Assembly: GCA_035284745.1 (NCBI GenBank)
Contig: JAYKIL010000030.1
Span: 1 to 21,319 of the forward strand
Origin: JAYKJB01 sp035284745 [NCBI: Candidatus Sericytochromatia bacterium]
GTDB taxonomy: Bacteria; Cyanobacteriota; Sericytochromatia; S15B-MN24
DNA length: 21,319 nucleotides
Direction of reading: 5' to 3'
Shown here: in pieces, positions 16,380 through 21,319 of the stretch
How the letters are laid out: the number at the start of each line of letters is the position of its first letter
How positions within the stretch are numbered: the stretch's first letter is position 1
Position numbers and translations under genes: made by a program
Notes under the pieces: model-generated
What the model was told of the DNA's origin: nothing
Database searches by the model: none
What the model saw: the letters and a program-made list of their open reading frames with translations, nothing else

Positions 16380-16408
16380 ATTGTTCCGATACCCCGATTG
16401 GCTGTAAA
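16380..16408 (-). promoter_or_regulatory. Candidate promoter of paralogue B
   Basis: Minus-strand TTTACA (16403-16408), 17-base spacer, AACAAT (16380-16385), about 36 bases before the ATG. Nearby in the same divergent region, GGGTT-AAATG-AACCC (16442-16456) is a small palindrome that could serve as an operator. The plus-strand promoter of corA is not clear. Confidence 0.4.
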
Positions 16409-16545
16409 TAAACCTAAAAAGCCCTTGGACAGAGCTTATGCGGGTTAAATGAACCCACATTGTACGAACCCGTGTCTGATGTCCATCCGGGGACCGTCAG
16501 CGCGTGCTAGCATGGCGCGGTCAAGTAGGAGATAGGGGATTTCTG

Positions 16546-17460
16546 ATGGCGATCCGGCGGATCGAATACAAAGGGATGACATGGCTGGATATTCCTCAGC
16601 CTACGGTGGTTGATGTTGATTATTTAAGACAGAATTTCCCTTTTCATCCGTTGGACATTGAGGACCTTCTCGGGAGTTTGCAGCGCCCCAAGCTGGATGA
16701 ATACGACGATTATTTGTTCCTGGTGCTTCACATGCCGGTTTTCGACAAGGAACGTGCCGTGACGACACCCTCGGAGGTGAACCTGTTCGTCGGCCCGGAT
16801 TATTTGGTCAGCCTTCACAAGGGTGAGCTGTGGCCGCTGAATAAGCTTTTCGAAGCTGCGCAGTCTTCTGAGCGTTTGCAGGCGGAGAATTTGGGGAACG
16901 GCCCTGGTTATTTGTTGTATCGCTTGATCGATAAATTGGTCGACAATTGCTTTCCAATTGTCTACAAAATTGAGCGCAATGTTGCTGAGGTTGAAACAAA
17001 GATTTTCGAGAGTAAAACGCGCCAGACGGTGTTTGACCTGTCGGTGATTCGCCGTGACATCATTGCGTTTCGCCGGATTATTAAGCCCCAGATTCCGGTG
17101 ATTAGTCGTTTGGAGTATTTAAAATCGCGTATTTTGAGTGATGAACTGGACGTGTATTTTTCAGATATTTCTGATCACCTGGGCAAAATTTGGGACTCGC
17201 TGGAGGATCAAAAAACCATCACCGAAAGTTTGAACGACACGCACACCTCGTTGACCAGTTATCAGACCAGCGAGGTCATGAAGGTTTTGACCCTGATCAG
17301 CGTGATTATGCTGCCGCTGACTTTGGTATCAGGCATTTATGGGATGAACATTAGACTGCCCTTTGCCGATCATCCTTGGGCGTTTACGGGCGTCATCGGT
17401 TTGATGATGGCAGTGGGGTGTGCCATGCTGATGATCTTTCGTTTCAAGCGCTGGATTTAG
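16546..17460 (+). CDS. corA: CorA-family divalent cation (Mg2+/Co2+) transporter
   Basis: The 304-residue inner-membrane protein has a large cytoplasmic N-terminal domain (strands with FHPLDIEDL and the YLFLVLHMPVF core), a long helix that lines the pore, and two C-terminal transmembrane segments (about 245-265 and 277-297). Between them is YGMN, with the diagnostic GMN selectivity motif at about 266-268. The C-terminal basic FRFKRWI faces the cytoplasm. Members form pentameric channels for Mg2+, and some carry Co2+ or Ni2+. The ATG at 16546 has AGGGG 7 bases upstream; an open frame back to 16504 is not preferred. The proline-rich loop after GMN is short but within family variation. It converges on the dockerin-like gene. 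Confidence 0.96.
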   Translation: MAIRRIEYKGMTWLDIPQPTVVDVDYLRQNFPFHPLDIEDLLGSLQRPKLDEYDDYLFLVLHMPVFDKERAVTTPSEVNLFVGPDYLVSLHKGELWPLNKLFEAAQSSERLQAENLGNGPGYLLYRLIDKLVDNCFPIVYKIERNVAEVETKIFESKTRQTVFDLSVIRRDIIAFRRIIKPQIPVISRLEYLKSRILSDELDVYFSDISDHLGKIWDSLEDQKTITESLNDTHTSLTSYQTSEVMKVLTLISVIMLPLTLVSGIYGMNIRLPFADHPWAFTGVIGLMMAVGCAMLMIFRFKRWI

Positions 17461-17471
17461 TTTGTGCCCAG

Positions 17472-17840
17472 TCAGGGGGTGGGCGGCAGTTCACCCGTCT
17501 TTGCCCGGTTGATGCGGCCTGCGGTTCTCCGTGCTTCCCGGGCATCGTCTGCGAGGCGATGGGCATCTGTCAGATTGACGAAGCCATCCCCGTTGCGCTC
17601 AGCAGCGCGTTTCTCTTCATCGCTCAGTGGTTCCATCCCTACGATGGCCCCTGAAATTTTATTGGCGAGCGCCAATTGAGCTTTGGCGAGTAACTCGACG
17701 TCATGCGTGTCAATGCGGCCGTCTGCGTTCGCATCCGCGGCCTGATGCTTAATTTCTGGCAACGGCTGTTGAGATTCCAGCGATTCTGCGACCTCGCGGG
17801 CTGTTATCTGGCCTAACTTGTCATAAATTGAATCGCTCAT
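17472..17840 (-). CDS. Small dockerin-like protein with two EF-hand-type calcium loops
   Basis: The 122-residue protein carries two dockerin/EF-type loops. Loop 1, DANADGRIDTHD (36-47), has D-x-N-x-D-G-x-I-D-x-x-D, followed by a VELLAKAQLAL helix. Loop 2 (81-92, ERNGDGFVNLTD) has E in place of the first D but keeps N-x-D-G-x-V-N-x-x-D and is followed by an HRLADDAREA helix. Loop-helix pairs about 45 residues apart resemble a type I dockerin duplication. There is no signal peptide, cellulosomal partner or cohesin in view, so it is better read as a calcium-binding module of unknown purpose. The ATG at 17840 is preceded by AAGGA 6 bases upstream. It is transcribed towards corA; its stop is 12 bases past the corA stop. 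Confidence 0.8.
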   Translation of the reverse strand: MSDSIYDKLGQITAREVAESLESQQPLPEIKHQAADANADGRIDTHDVELLAKAQLALANKISGAIVGMEPLSDEEKRAAERNGDGFVNLTDAHRLADDAREARRTAGRINRAKTGELPPTP

Positions 17841-18053
17841 CCCGATTCCTTGACCTCGTTAATCGCTATACCTCCTAGGCTTCTACCCGTGTTTGCCCGA
17901 AGACAAACCCTTCTCCCTGTTTCGCGGGATTCTACAAACATCGAAGGTTCAAGCGAGGCCCGTGCGGGTATAAAGAAAAATGGGCGCGTTCCTTGATGTG
18001 TAGAGAACGCACATGGCGGGTGCTTTGCGTGGGTCAAATGTAAGGAGGGGCGG
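17841..18053. other. Intergenic region upstream of the micro-ORF
   Basis: It carries the promoter region of the dockerin-like gene (minus) and of the micro-ORF (plus). A 6-bp inverted repeat, GCGTTC (17986-17991)/GAACGC (18005-18010), lies 43 bases before the micro-ORF start. TATAAA at 17969-17974 is a possible plus-strand -10 without a good -35. No gene of normal length fits here. Confidence 0.4.
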
Positions 18054-18164
18054 GTGTTTCGTCTTCGCGACCTATTTGACGCCTTGCGTCGTTTGCTGAC
18101 CCGAGAGCCCATTCCGGTGCCGGTGCCTGTGCCCGTGCGCGTAAAGCCGGGGCGACGCGCCTGA
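18054..18164 (+). CDS. Candidate micro-protein, 36 aa, with a (Pro-Val)4 run
   Basis: GTG at 18054 follows a strong AAGGAGGGG ribosome binding site at 18042-18050. The frame encodes 36 residues: a short amphipathic basic helix (FRLRDLFDALRRLL), then PIPVPVPVPV and a basic tail RVKPGRRA, ending TGA at 18162-18164. It stops 10 bases before the convergent yraN gene ends. The RBS quality and the helix-plus-extended-tail design are the only support, and there is no homology evidence. It could be a leader peptide or small membrane-associated protein, or a chance frame. Confidence 0.4.
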   Translation: MFRLRDLFDALRRLLTREPIPVPVPVPVRVKPGRRA

Positions 18165-18174
18165 ACGTGCTGTT

Positions 18175-18576
18175 TTAAAAGGCATCGCGGGTGTGGGTGA
18201 TGGTCGGTGTCTTGCTGCCCCACGCAATGGAGATGACATCGAATCGGCAGGGAGATGACGGCCGGTTTCGAAGGTATGCGCTGGCCGCGCGTCGAATCTT
18301 TTGTTGTTTTCGGTAGTGAACGGCTTCGGAGCCTGAACCGAAGCGCTGAGTTTGGCGTGTTTTGACCTCGACGAAAACCCGTGTGCCGTGGTCGTTTGCG
18401 ATGAGGTCAATCTCTCCCCACGGGCAGCGCCAATTGCGCTCCAGAATGTCCCAACCGTGGGCGAAGAGCCAACCCCGTGCCAATCCCTCGCCGAATATCC
18501 CAAGTTGGTGGCGCGTGTCGTGATGCATGTCAAAATTGTAAGCGCCAAGACCTCTGTTGGGGGTTTTTATTGGCAA
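18175..18576 (-). CDS. yraN: YraN/UPF0102 family protein (restriction-endonuclease-like fold)
   Basis: About 117-133 residues. The family core is complete: GxxGExxAxxWL (residues 26-37), ILERNWRCPWGEIDLIA (44-60) with the Asp of GEIDLIA, VFVEVKTR (67-74) with the E-x-K pair, and the KxxKIRRAA helix. Asp and E-x-K form the active-site pattern of the PD-(D/E)XK nuclease fold. The function of YraN is not settled, though a nucleic-acid role is presumed. The longest start is TTG at 18576. An ATG at 18528 gives a more typical N-terminus (MHHDTRHQLG) and may be the true start. Neither has a strong RBS. Confidence 0.93.
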   Translation of the reverse strand: MPIKTPNRGLGAYNFDMHHDTRHQLGIFGEGLARGWLFAHGWDILERNWRCPWGEIDLIANDHGTRVFVEVKTRQTQRFGSGSEAVHYRKQQKIRRAASAYLRNRPSSPCRFDVISIAWGSKTPTITHTRDAF

Positions 18577-18674
18577 AAAATATGGTTTTTTGCCGCGAAA
18601 ACTTGATTAACAGCCAGTGTTTGCCCCAAACAGCTCATAGACTTTCGGTGTCTCATTTGCGATGATGCCGCCCG

Positions 18675-19697
18675 ATGGTTGTTGATTCAGGCTTATTTAA
18701 TCGGCGCTGGTGGTCCTTGCTTGGGGGCCTGGTGATGCTTTGGGTTGGCGCTGCCGTGCTGTCACTGAAGTTAGGCAGTGTGTCGATTGAATGGCTGGAG
18801 CTTTGGGCTTTATTGGTGAACCCGCAATCAGTATCCGGACACGGAGACTTGGGTGCGGTGGTATGGAGTTTGCGGGTGCCGCGGCTCTTGCTCGGGGCCT
18901 TGGCCGGCGGCGGCCTGGCGGTGGCAGGCGCGGTTTGGCAAGGCGTGTTGCGCAATCCACTCGCGGATCCCTACCTCATTGGCGCATCGGCAGGCGCGGC
19001 CGTGGGCGGGGCATTGGCCCTGTTATTTGGAATCGGCGCCGGTGTCTCTTGGGCGTTGCCTTTGCAAGCATTTTTGGGTTCTCTTGCGTCAGTTGCCGTG
19101 GTGTACCGACTTGCAAGCGAGCCGGCGCGACCACTTTCGGTTGAGCGCTTGCTCTTGGCTGGCGTGGCGGTGAGTTCGTTTTTATCCGCGGGCCTTTCAG
19201 CCGCGATGGTCCTTCGCAGTGAATCCTATACGCAGTTGTATCTATGGCTGGTGGGAAGTCTCGCCGGGCGTGGGTGGGAACATCTTACGCTGGCAGCACC
19301 GTATGTGTTGGCCGCGGGGCTTGTTTTGATGGCGTACTTGCCGCGGTTAAATTTGATGCAACTCGGCCAAGAAACTGCACAGAGCCTGGGATTGGATATG
19401 CGGCGCGATCCGGGCGTCGTGATTGCGTTGGCCTCTTTGTTGACAGCCGCGCTGGTGGCCGTGTGCGGGATGATTGGCTTTGTGGGCTTGGTGATTCCGC
19501 ACATTGCCCGCCTCCTTGTGGGGCCCGACCTCCGGCGCTTGGTGCCCGTTGCGGCGGTTTTGGGTGCCGTTTTATTAAACATCGCCGATCTGGCGGCTCG
19601 GACCTTGTGGGCCCCGATGGAGTTGCCAGTAGGGGTCTTGACTGCCTTGCTGGGGGCGCCCTTTTTTCTTTTTTTGTTAGCGAGGCGTCCTTTGTGA
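18675..19697 (+). CDS. FecCD/BtuC-type ABC transporter permease
   Basis: The 340-residue inner-membrane permease has about 9-10 hydrophobic segments. Family motifs are LRVPRLLLGALAGGGLAVAG (RxPR plus the glycine-rich helix), WQGVLRNPLADPYLIGASAGA, GMIGFVGLVIPHIARLLVG (the loop that contacts the ATPase) and the C-terminal ELPVGVLTALLGAPFFLFLL. Such permeases import iron-siderophore, haem or cobalamin; nothing here identifies which. The ATG at 18675 has no strong RBS, so the exact start is moderately certain. The TGA stop overlaps the GTG start of the ATPase gene by 4 bases (GTGA, 19694-19697). No substrate-binding protein gene and no B12 riboswitch motif is present upstream in the window. Confidence 0.95.
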   Translation: MVVDSGLFNRRWWSLLGGLVMLWVGAAVLSLKLGSVSIEWLELWALLVNPQSVSGHGDLGAVVWSLRVPRLLLGALAGGGLAVAGAVWQGVLRNPLADPYLIGASAGAAVGGALALLFGIGAGVSWALPLQAFLGSLASVAVVYRLASEPARPLSVERLLLAGVAVSSFLSAGLSAAMVLRSESYTQLYLWLVGSLAGRGWEHLTLAAPYVLAAGLVLMAYLPRLNLMQLGQETAQSLGLDMRRDPGVVIALASLLTAALVAVCGMIGFVGLVIPHIARLLVGPDLRRLVPVAAVLGAVLLNIADLAARTLWAPMELPVGVLTALLGAPFFLFLLARRPL

Positions 19698-21010
19698 ACG
19701 AATGGGTCTTGGATATTCGAGAACTTTCGTGTGGCTATGCCGGACGTGTTGTTTTGGAAGGCGTTTCTGCCCACGCGGAGACCGGTAAGGTGGTGGGCCT
19801 GCTGGGAGCCAATGGGAGTGGAAAGTCGACCCTGCTGCGTACCTTAGCAGGGTTAATGCCCGCGATGCGGGGGGAAATTCGGTTTTTGAATCGTGAACTC
19901 GACAGCCATTCGTTGCCGGCATTGGCGAGATTACGCGCTTACGTGCCGCAGATGCAACCGATAGAAAGTGGTTGGCGTGTGTCGCAGATTGTTTCGATGG
20001 GGCGCTTTCCTTATTTCTCAAGGTGGCGCTGGCATCCAGAAAAAGGAGATGACGGTGCCATAGAGCAAGCCTTGAAACGGGCCGGGGTTTGGGAGCTTCG
20101 GGAGGAACCGATGGCCGCTCTGTCGGGAGGACAGCGACAGCGTGTCCATTTAGCCCGTGCTCTGGCGCAGCAGGGAAAATTACTTTTGCTGGATGAGCCC
20201 ACCGCACATTTGGACCTCAACTTTCAATTGGTGTTCTATCGACTGTTGCGAGATCTGGCGCATCAAGACGGGGTGACTGTTTTGGTGGCGGTTCACGATC
20301 TAAATCTTGCCGCGCAGTTTTGTGATCAGTTGTGGATCCTGGGGCCTCGTGGTGAGGAAGGGGCTGGGTTGCTCGCGACAGGTGAGCCGCTGACGGTCTT
20401 GCAGCCGGCACTGCTGGCGCGCGCGTTTGGAATAGCGGCGCAGGTTCGGCGGGATACGTCTTCCGGTTTACCTTATGTGGTTCCCGCGGGCCTGCCCAGA
20501 CGAGGGGAGCACGCGGCGCCGAATGCCGAAAAAATGCGATTGAAACACGTTCATGTCATTGGAGGGGGCGGCTCGGCCGCTGTTTTGTTGCGCAATCTGG
20601 TTGAATACGGGCTCTGTGTGAGCATTGGCGTGGTCAATTTGCTTGATTCCGATCTTGTGGCTGCGGCACAACTGGGAGTCGAGGCACTGTCGGAGGCTCC
20701 TTTTTCGCCGGTGGGCCCGGAGGCCCGGGCGCTGCTGCAGCAAACATTATCGATGTGCGACGCTGTCCTCGTCTCTGAGGTGCCGTGGGGGTCTGGAAAT
20801 ATCGAGAATCTCCGTGTTTTAGCCAGTCGCCTTGAGGGTGGCCCCCCCCCTCGCGTGGTGTTGCTTGAGGTGGACAGCATCGCTTCGCGTGATTTTACAG
20901 GAGGCGAGGCCTTGGGGCTTTATCGCGAGTTAATGGCGAGAGGGGCGCGGGCCGTGCCTGCGGGGGGCAGTTTCGCGGAACTGGTCACTTTACTTGCGGA
21001 AACTCATTGA
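19694..21010 (+). CDS. ABC transporter ATP-binding protein (FecE/BtuD-type) with a C-terminal Rossmann-like extension
   Basis: GTG at 19694 overlaps the permease stop (GTGA), so a start further upstream inside the permease gene is wrong. The 438 residues split in two. Residues 1-260 are a complete nucleotide-binding domain: Walker A GANGSGKST (38-46), Q-loop Gln86, signature LSGGQ (143-147), Walker B LLLLDEPT (163-170), and H-loop His201 in AVHDLN. Residues 281-438 are an extra domain starting MRLKHVHVIGGGGSAA, with a glycine-rich turn of Rossmann type, then PFSPVG, VPWGSGNIENL and RDFTGGEA. I recall similar tails on some archaeal and bacterial siderophore/cobalamin ATPases, function not established. 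It energises uptake with the upstream permease. Partner and substrate are unknown. Confidence 0.94.
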   Translation: MNEWVLDIRELSCGYAGRVVLEGVSAHAETGKVVGLLGANGSGKSTLLRTLAGLMPAMRGEIRFLNRELDSHSLPALARLRAYVPQMQPIESGWRVSQIVSMGRFPYFSRWRWHPEKGDDGAIEQALKRAGVWELREEPMAALSGGQRQRVHLARALAQQGKLLLLDEPTAHLDLNFQLVFYRLLRDLAHQDGVTVLVAVHDLNLAAQFCDQLWILGPRGEEGAGLLATGEPLTVLQPALLARAFGIAAQVRRDTSSGLPYVVPAGLPRRGEHAAPNAEKMRLKHVHVIGGGGSAAVLLRNLVEYGLCVSIGVVNLLDSDLVAAAQLGVEALSEAPFSPVGPEARALLQQTLSMCDAVLVSEVPWGSGNIENLRVLASRLEGGPPPRVVLLEVDSIASRDFTGGEALGLYRELMARGARAVPAGGSFAELVTLLAETH

Positions 21011-21022
21011 TTTTGCTAATGT
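20994..21022 (+). promoter_or_regulatory. Candidate promoter inside the end of the ATPase gene
   Basis: TTGCGG (20994-20999), an exactly 17-base spacer, and TAATGT (21017-21022) preceded by an extended -10 TGC (21014-21016). It would start a transcript near 21029, just at the structured segment that follows. Confidence 0.5.
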
Positions 21023-21028
21023 AGTCTA

Positions 21029-21175
21029 TGAGTTTGGTTTGAGCGACGAAAGCGCTGCATCGCGAATGATGAAAGCGCATCACCGAAACGCTCCTGACTT
21101 AGAGCGATGCTCGGAACTCGCCGTGTAAGGACGTAAGTCTGAAAAACGGGTGACCCTGTTACGTGGGTCACGAAA
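21029..21175 (+). ncRNA. Candidate structured RNA (leader or small RNA)
   Basis: Several stems follow one another in about 130 bases. GAGCG (21041-21045) can pair with CGCTC (21089-21093), or AGCG (21042-21045) with the nearer CGCT (21053-21056). TGATG (21067-21071) pairs with CATCA (21078-21082), but GATG (21068-21071) can also pair with CATC (21058-21061), so two exclusive folds exist. GACTTA (21096-21101)/TAAGTC (21134-21139) encloses GAGC-GAT-GCTC (21102-21112). GTGACCC (21150-21156)/GGGTCAC (21165-21171) closes the region. There is no open frame with an RBS. It matches no riboswitch, SRP, 6S, tmRNA or RNase P consensus I know. It may be an sRNA, or the leader from an upstream rRNA promoter. 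Confidence 0.4.
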
Positions 21176-21209
21176 AGATCTGGCGTTTTTGAAGCCTTAA
21201 AAAAAATGG

Positions 21210-21239
21210 TTGACAGCGTCGGTTCTTTGTGGGAAGATT
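21210..21239 (+). promoter_or_regulatory. Promoter facing out of the window, probable rRNA operon promoter
   Basis: A consensus TTGACA stands at 21210-21215 behind an A-tract (21200-21206) that could act as an UP element. The -10 is less clear: AAGATT (21234-21239, 18-base spacer) is the best fit. Downstream, 21240-21319 has no ORF start and ends with CTTGACAACTG, a sequence typical of the antitermination leader just before bacterial rRNA genes. That identification is by recall and inference. Confidence 0.5.
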
Positions 21240-21319
21240 AATTTCCGCCCGGTTGCTTTAACGAAATCTAAACGGTTTCTTAAACGGCTTGGGGGGAAAA
21301 GCCAGAACCTTGACAACTG
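21240..21319 (+). other. Probable rRNA operon leader (truncated by the window edge)
   Basis: About 80 bases with no coding potential and with AAACGGTTTCTTAAACGG-type short repeats, ending in ACCTTGACAACTG. The last 13 bases resemble the box A/leader segment found upstream of 16S rRNA in many bacteria. The 16S gene itself is not present in the window. Confidence 0.35.

Noticed and set aside
18577-18674. Cobalamin riboswitch upstream of the permease
   Set aside because: The interval is only 98 bases and contains no B12-box-like sequence.
19244-19693. A longer ATPase frame starting inside the permease gene
   Set aside because: The upstream 150 codons lie in another frame over conserved permease sequence and show no ABC features. 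The GTG at 19694 overlaps the permease stop as GTGA and is followed directly by the ATPase domain.
21065-21095. Hammerhead-ribozyme-like core (TGATGA ... GAAA)
   Set aside because: The essential C before TGATGA is A here, the segment between does not form stem II, and no cleavage-site helix could be drawn.

Overview
The window reads as a chromosomal segment of a Gram-negative bacterium. Supporting signs are two predicted lipoproteins, a HrcA/CIRCE-controlled groESL operon, PilZ- and MshEN-type cyclic-di-GMP domains, a FecCD-type importer and YraN. The mix, including a bacterial deoxyhypusine synthase-like gene and many alanine-rich helical proteins of no known family, suggests a deltaproteobacterial or Myxococcota/Bdellovibrionota-like lineage. 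That placement is inference, since no phylogenetic marker was aligned. I see no phage, transposase or CRISPR, and gene density is that of an ordinary chromosome.

Layout. 1-959: 3' part of a repeat-containing acidic protein with its terminator. 1061-3259: groES-groEL with a near-consensus promoter, CIRCE operator and terminator. 3550-5046: EF-hand helical protein. 5148-7130 (minus): alpha/beta hydrolase, CYTH protein (11-bp overlap) and a PilZ protein. 7354-10469 (plus): apparent envelope gene set of a 60-aa protein, a YfiM-like protein, a beta-propeller-like lipoprotein coupled by an ATGA overlap, and a six-motif MshEN protein fused through a membrane/lipobox segment to a C39-like cysteine peptidase. 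10541-10612: tRNA-Val(CAC) with promoter and terminator. 10735-13251 (minus): helical protein of unknown function and deoxyhypusine synthase-like enzyme. 13522-16344: two diverged paralogues of an unrecognised family, flanking a DCC-family thioredoxin-like protein and a small lipoprotein. 16546-18576: CorA transporter, dockerin-like protein, 36-codon micro-ORF and YraN. 18675-21010: FecCD permease translationally coupled to an ABC ATPase with a C-terminal extra domain. 21011-21319: promoter, structured RNA, second promoter and what looks like the leader of an rRNA operon beginning past the window edge.

The most interesting item is the gene at 9153-10469. It places predicted cytoplasmic c-di-GMP-binding motifs and a predicted extracytoplasmic cysteine peptidase in one chain, joined by what looks like a lipoprotein signal sequence. 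If functional, it would be a one-protein analogue of the LapD/LapG arrangement, in which c-di-GMP controls a periplasmic cysteine protease. The neighbouring lipoprotein and YfiM-like genes are possible partners. Other items worth checking are the unrecognised paralogue pair, the hairpin over the ribosome binding site at 7610-7624, and the structured RNA at about 21029-21175.
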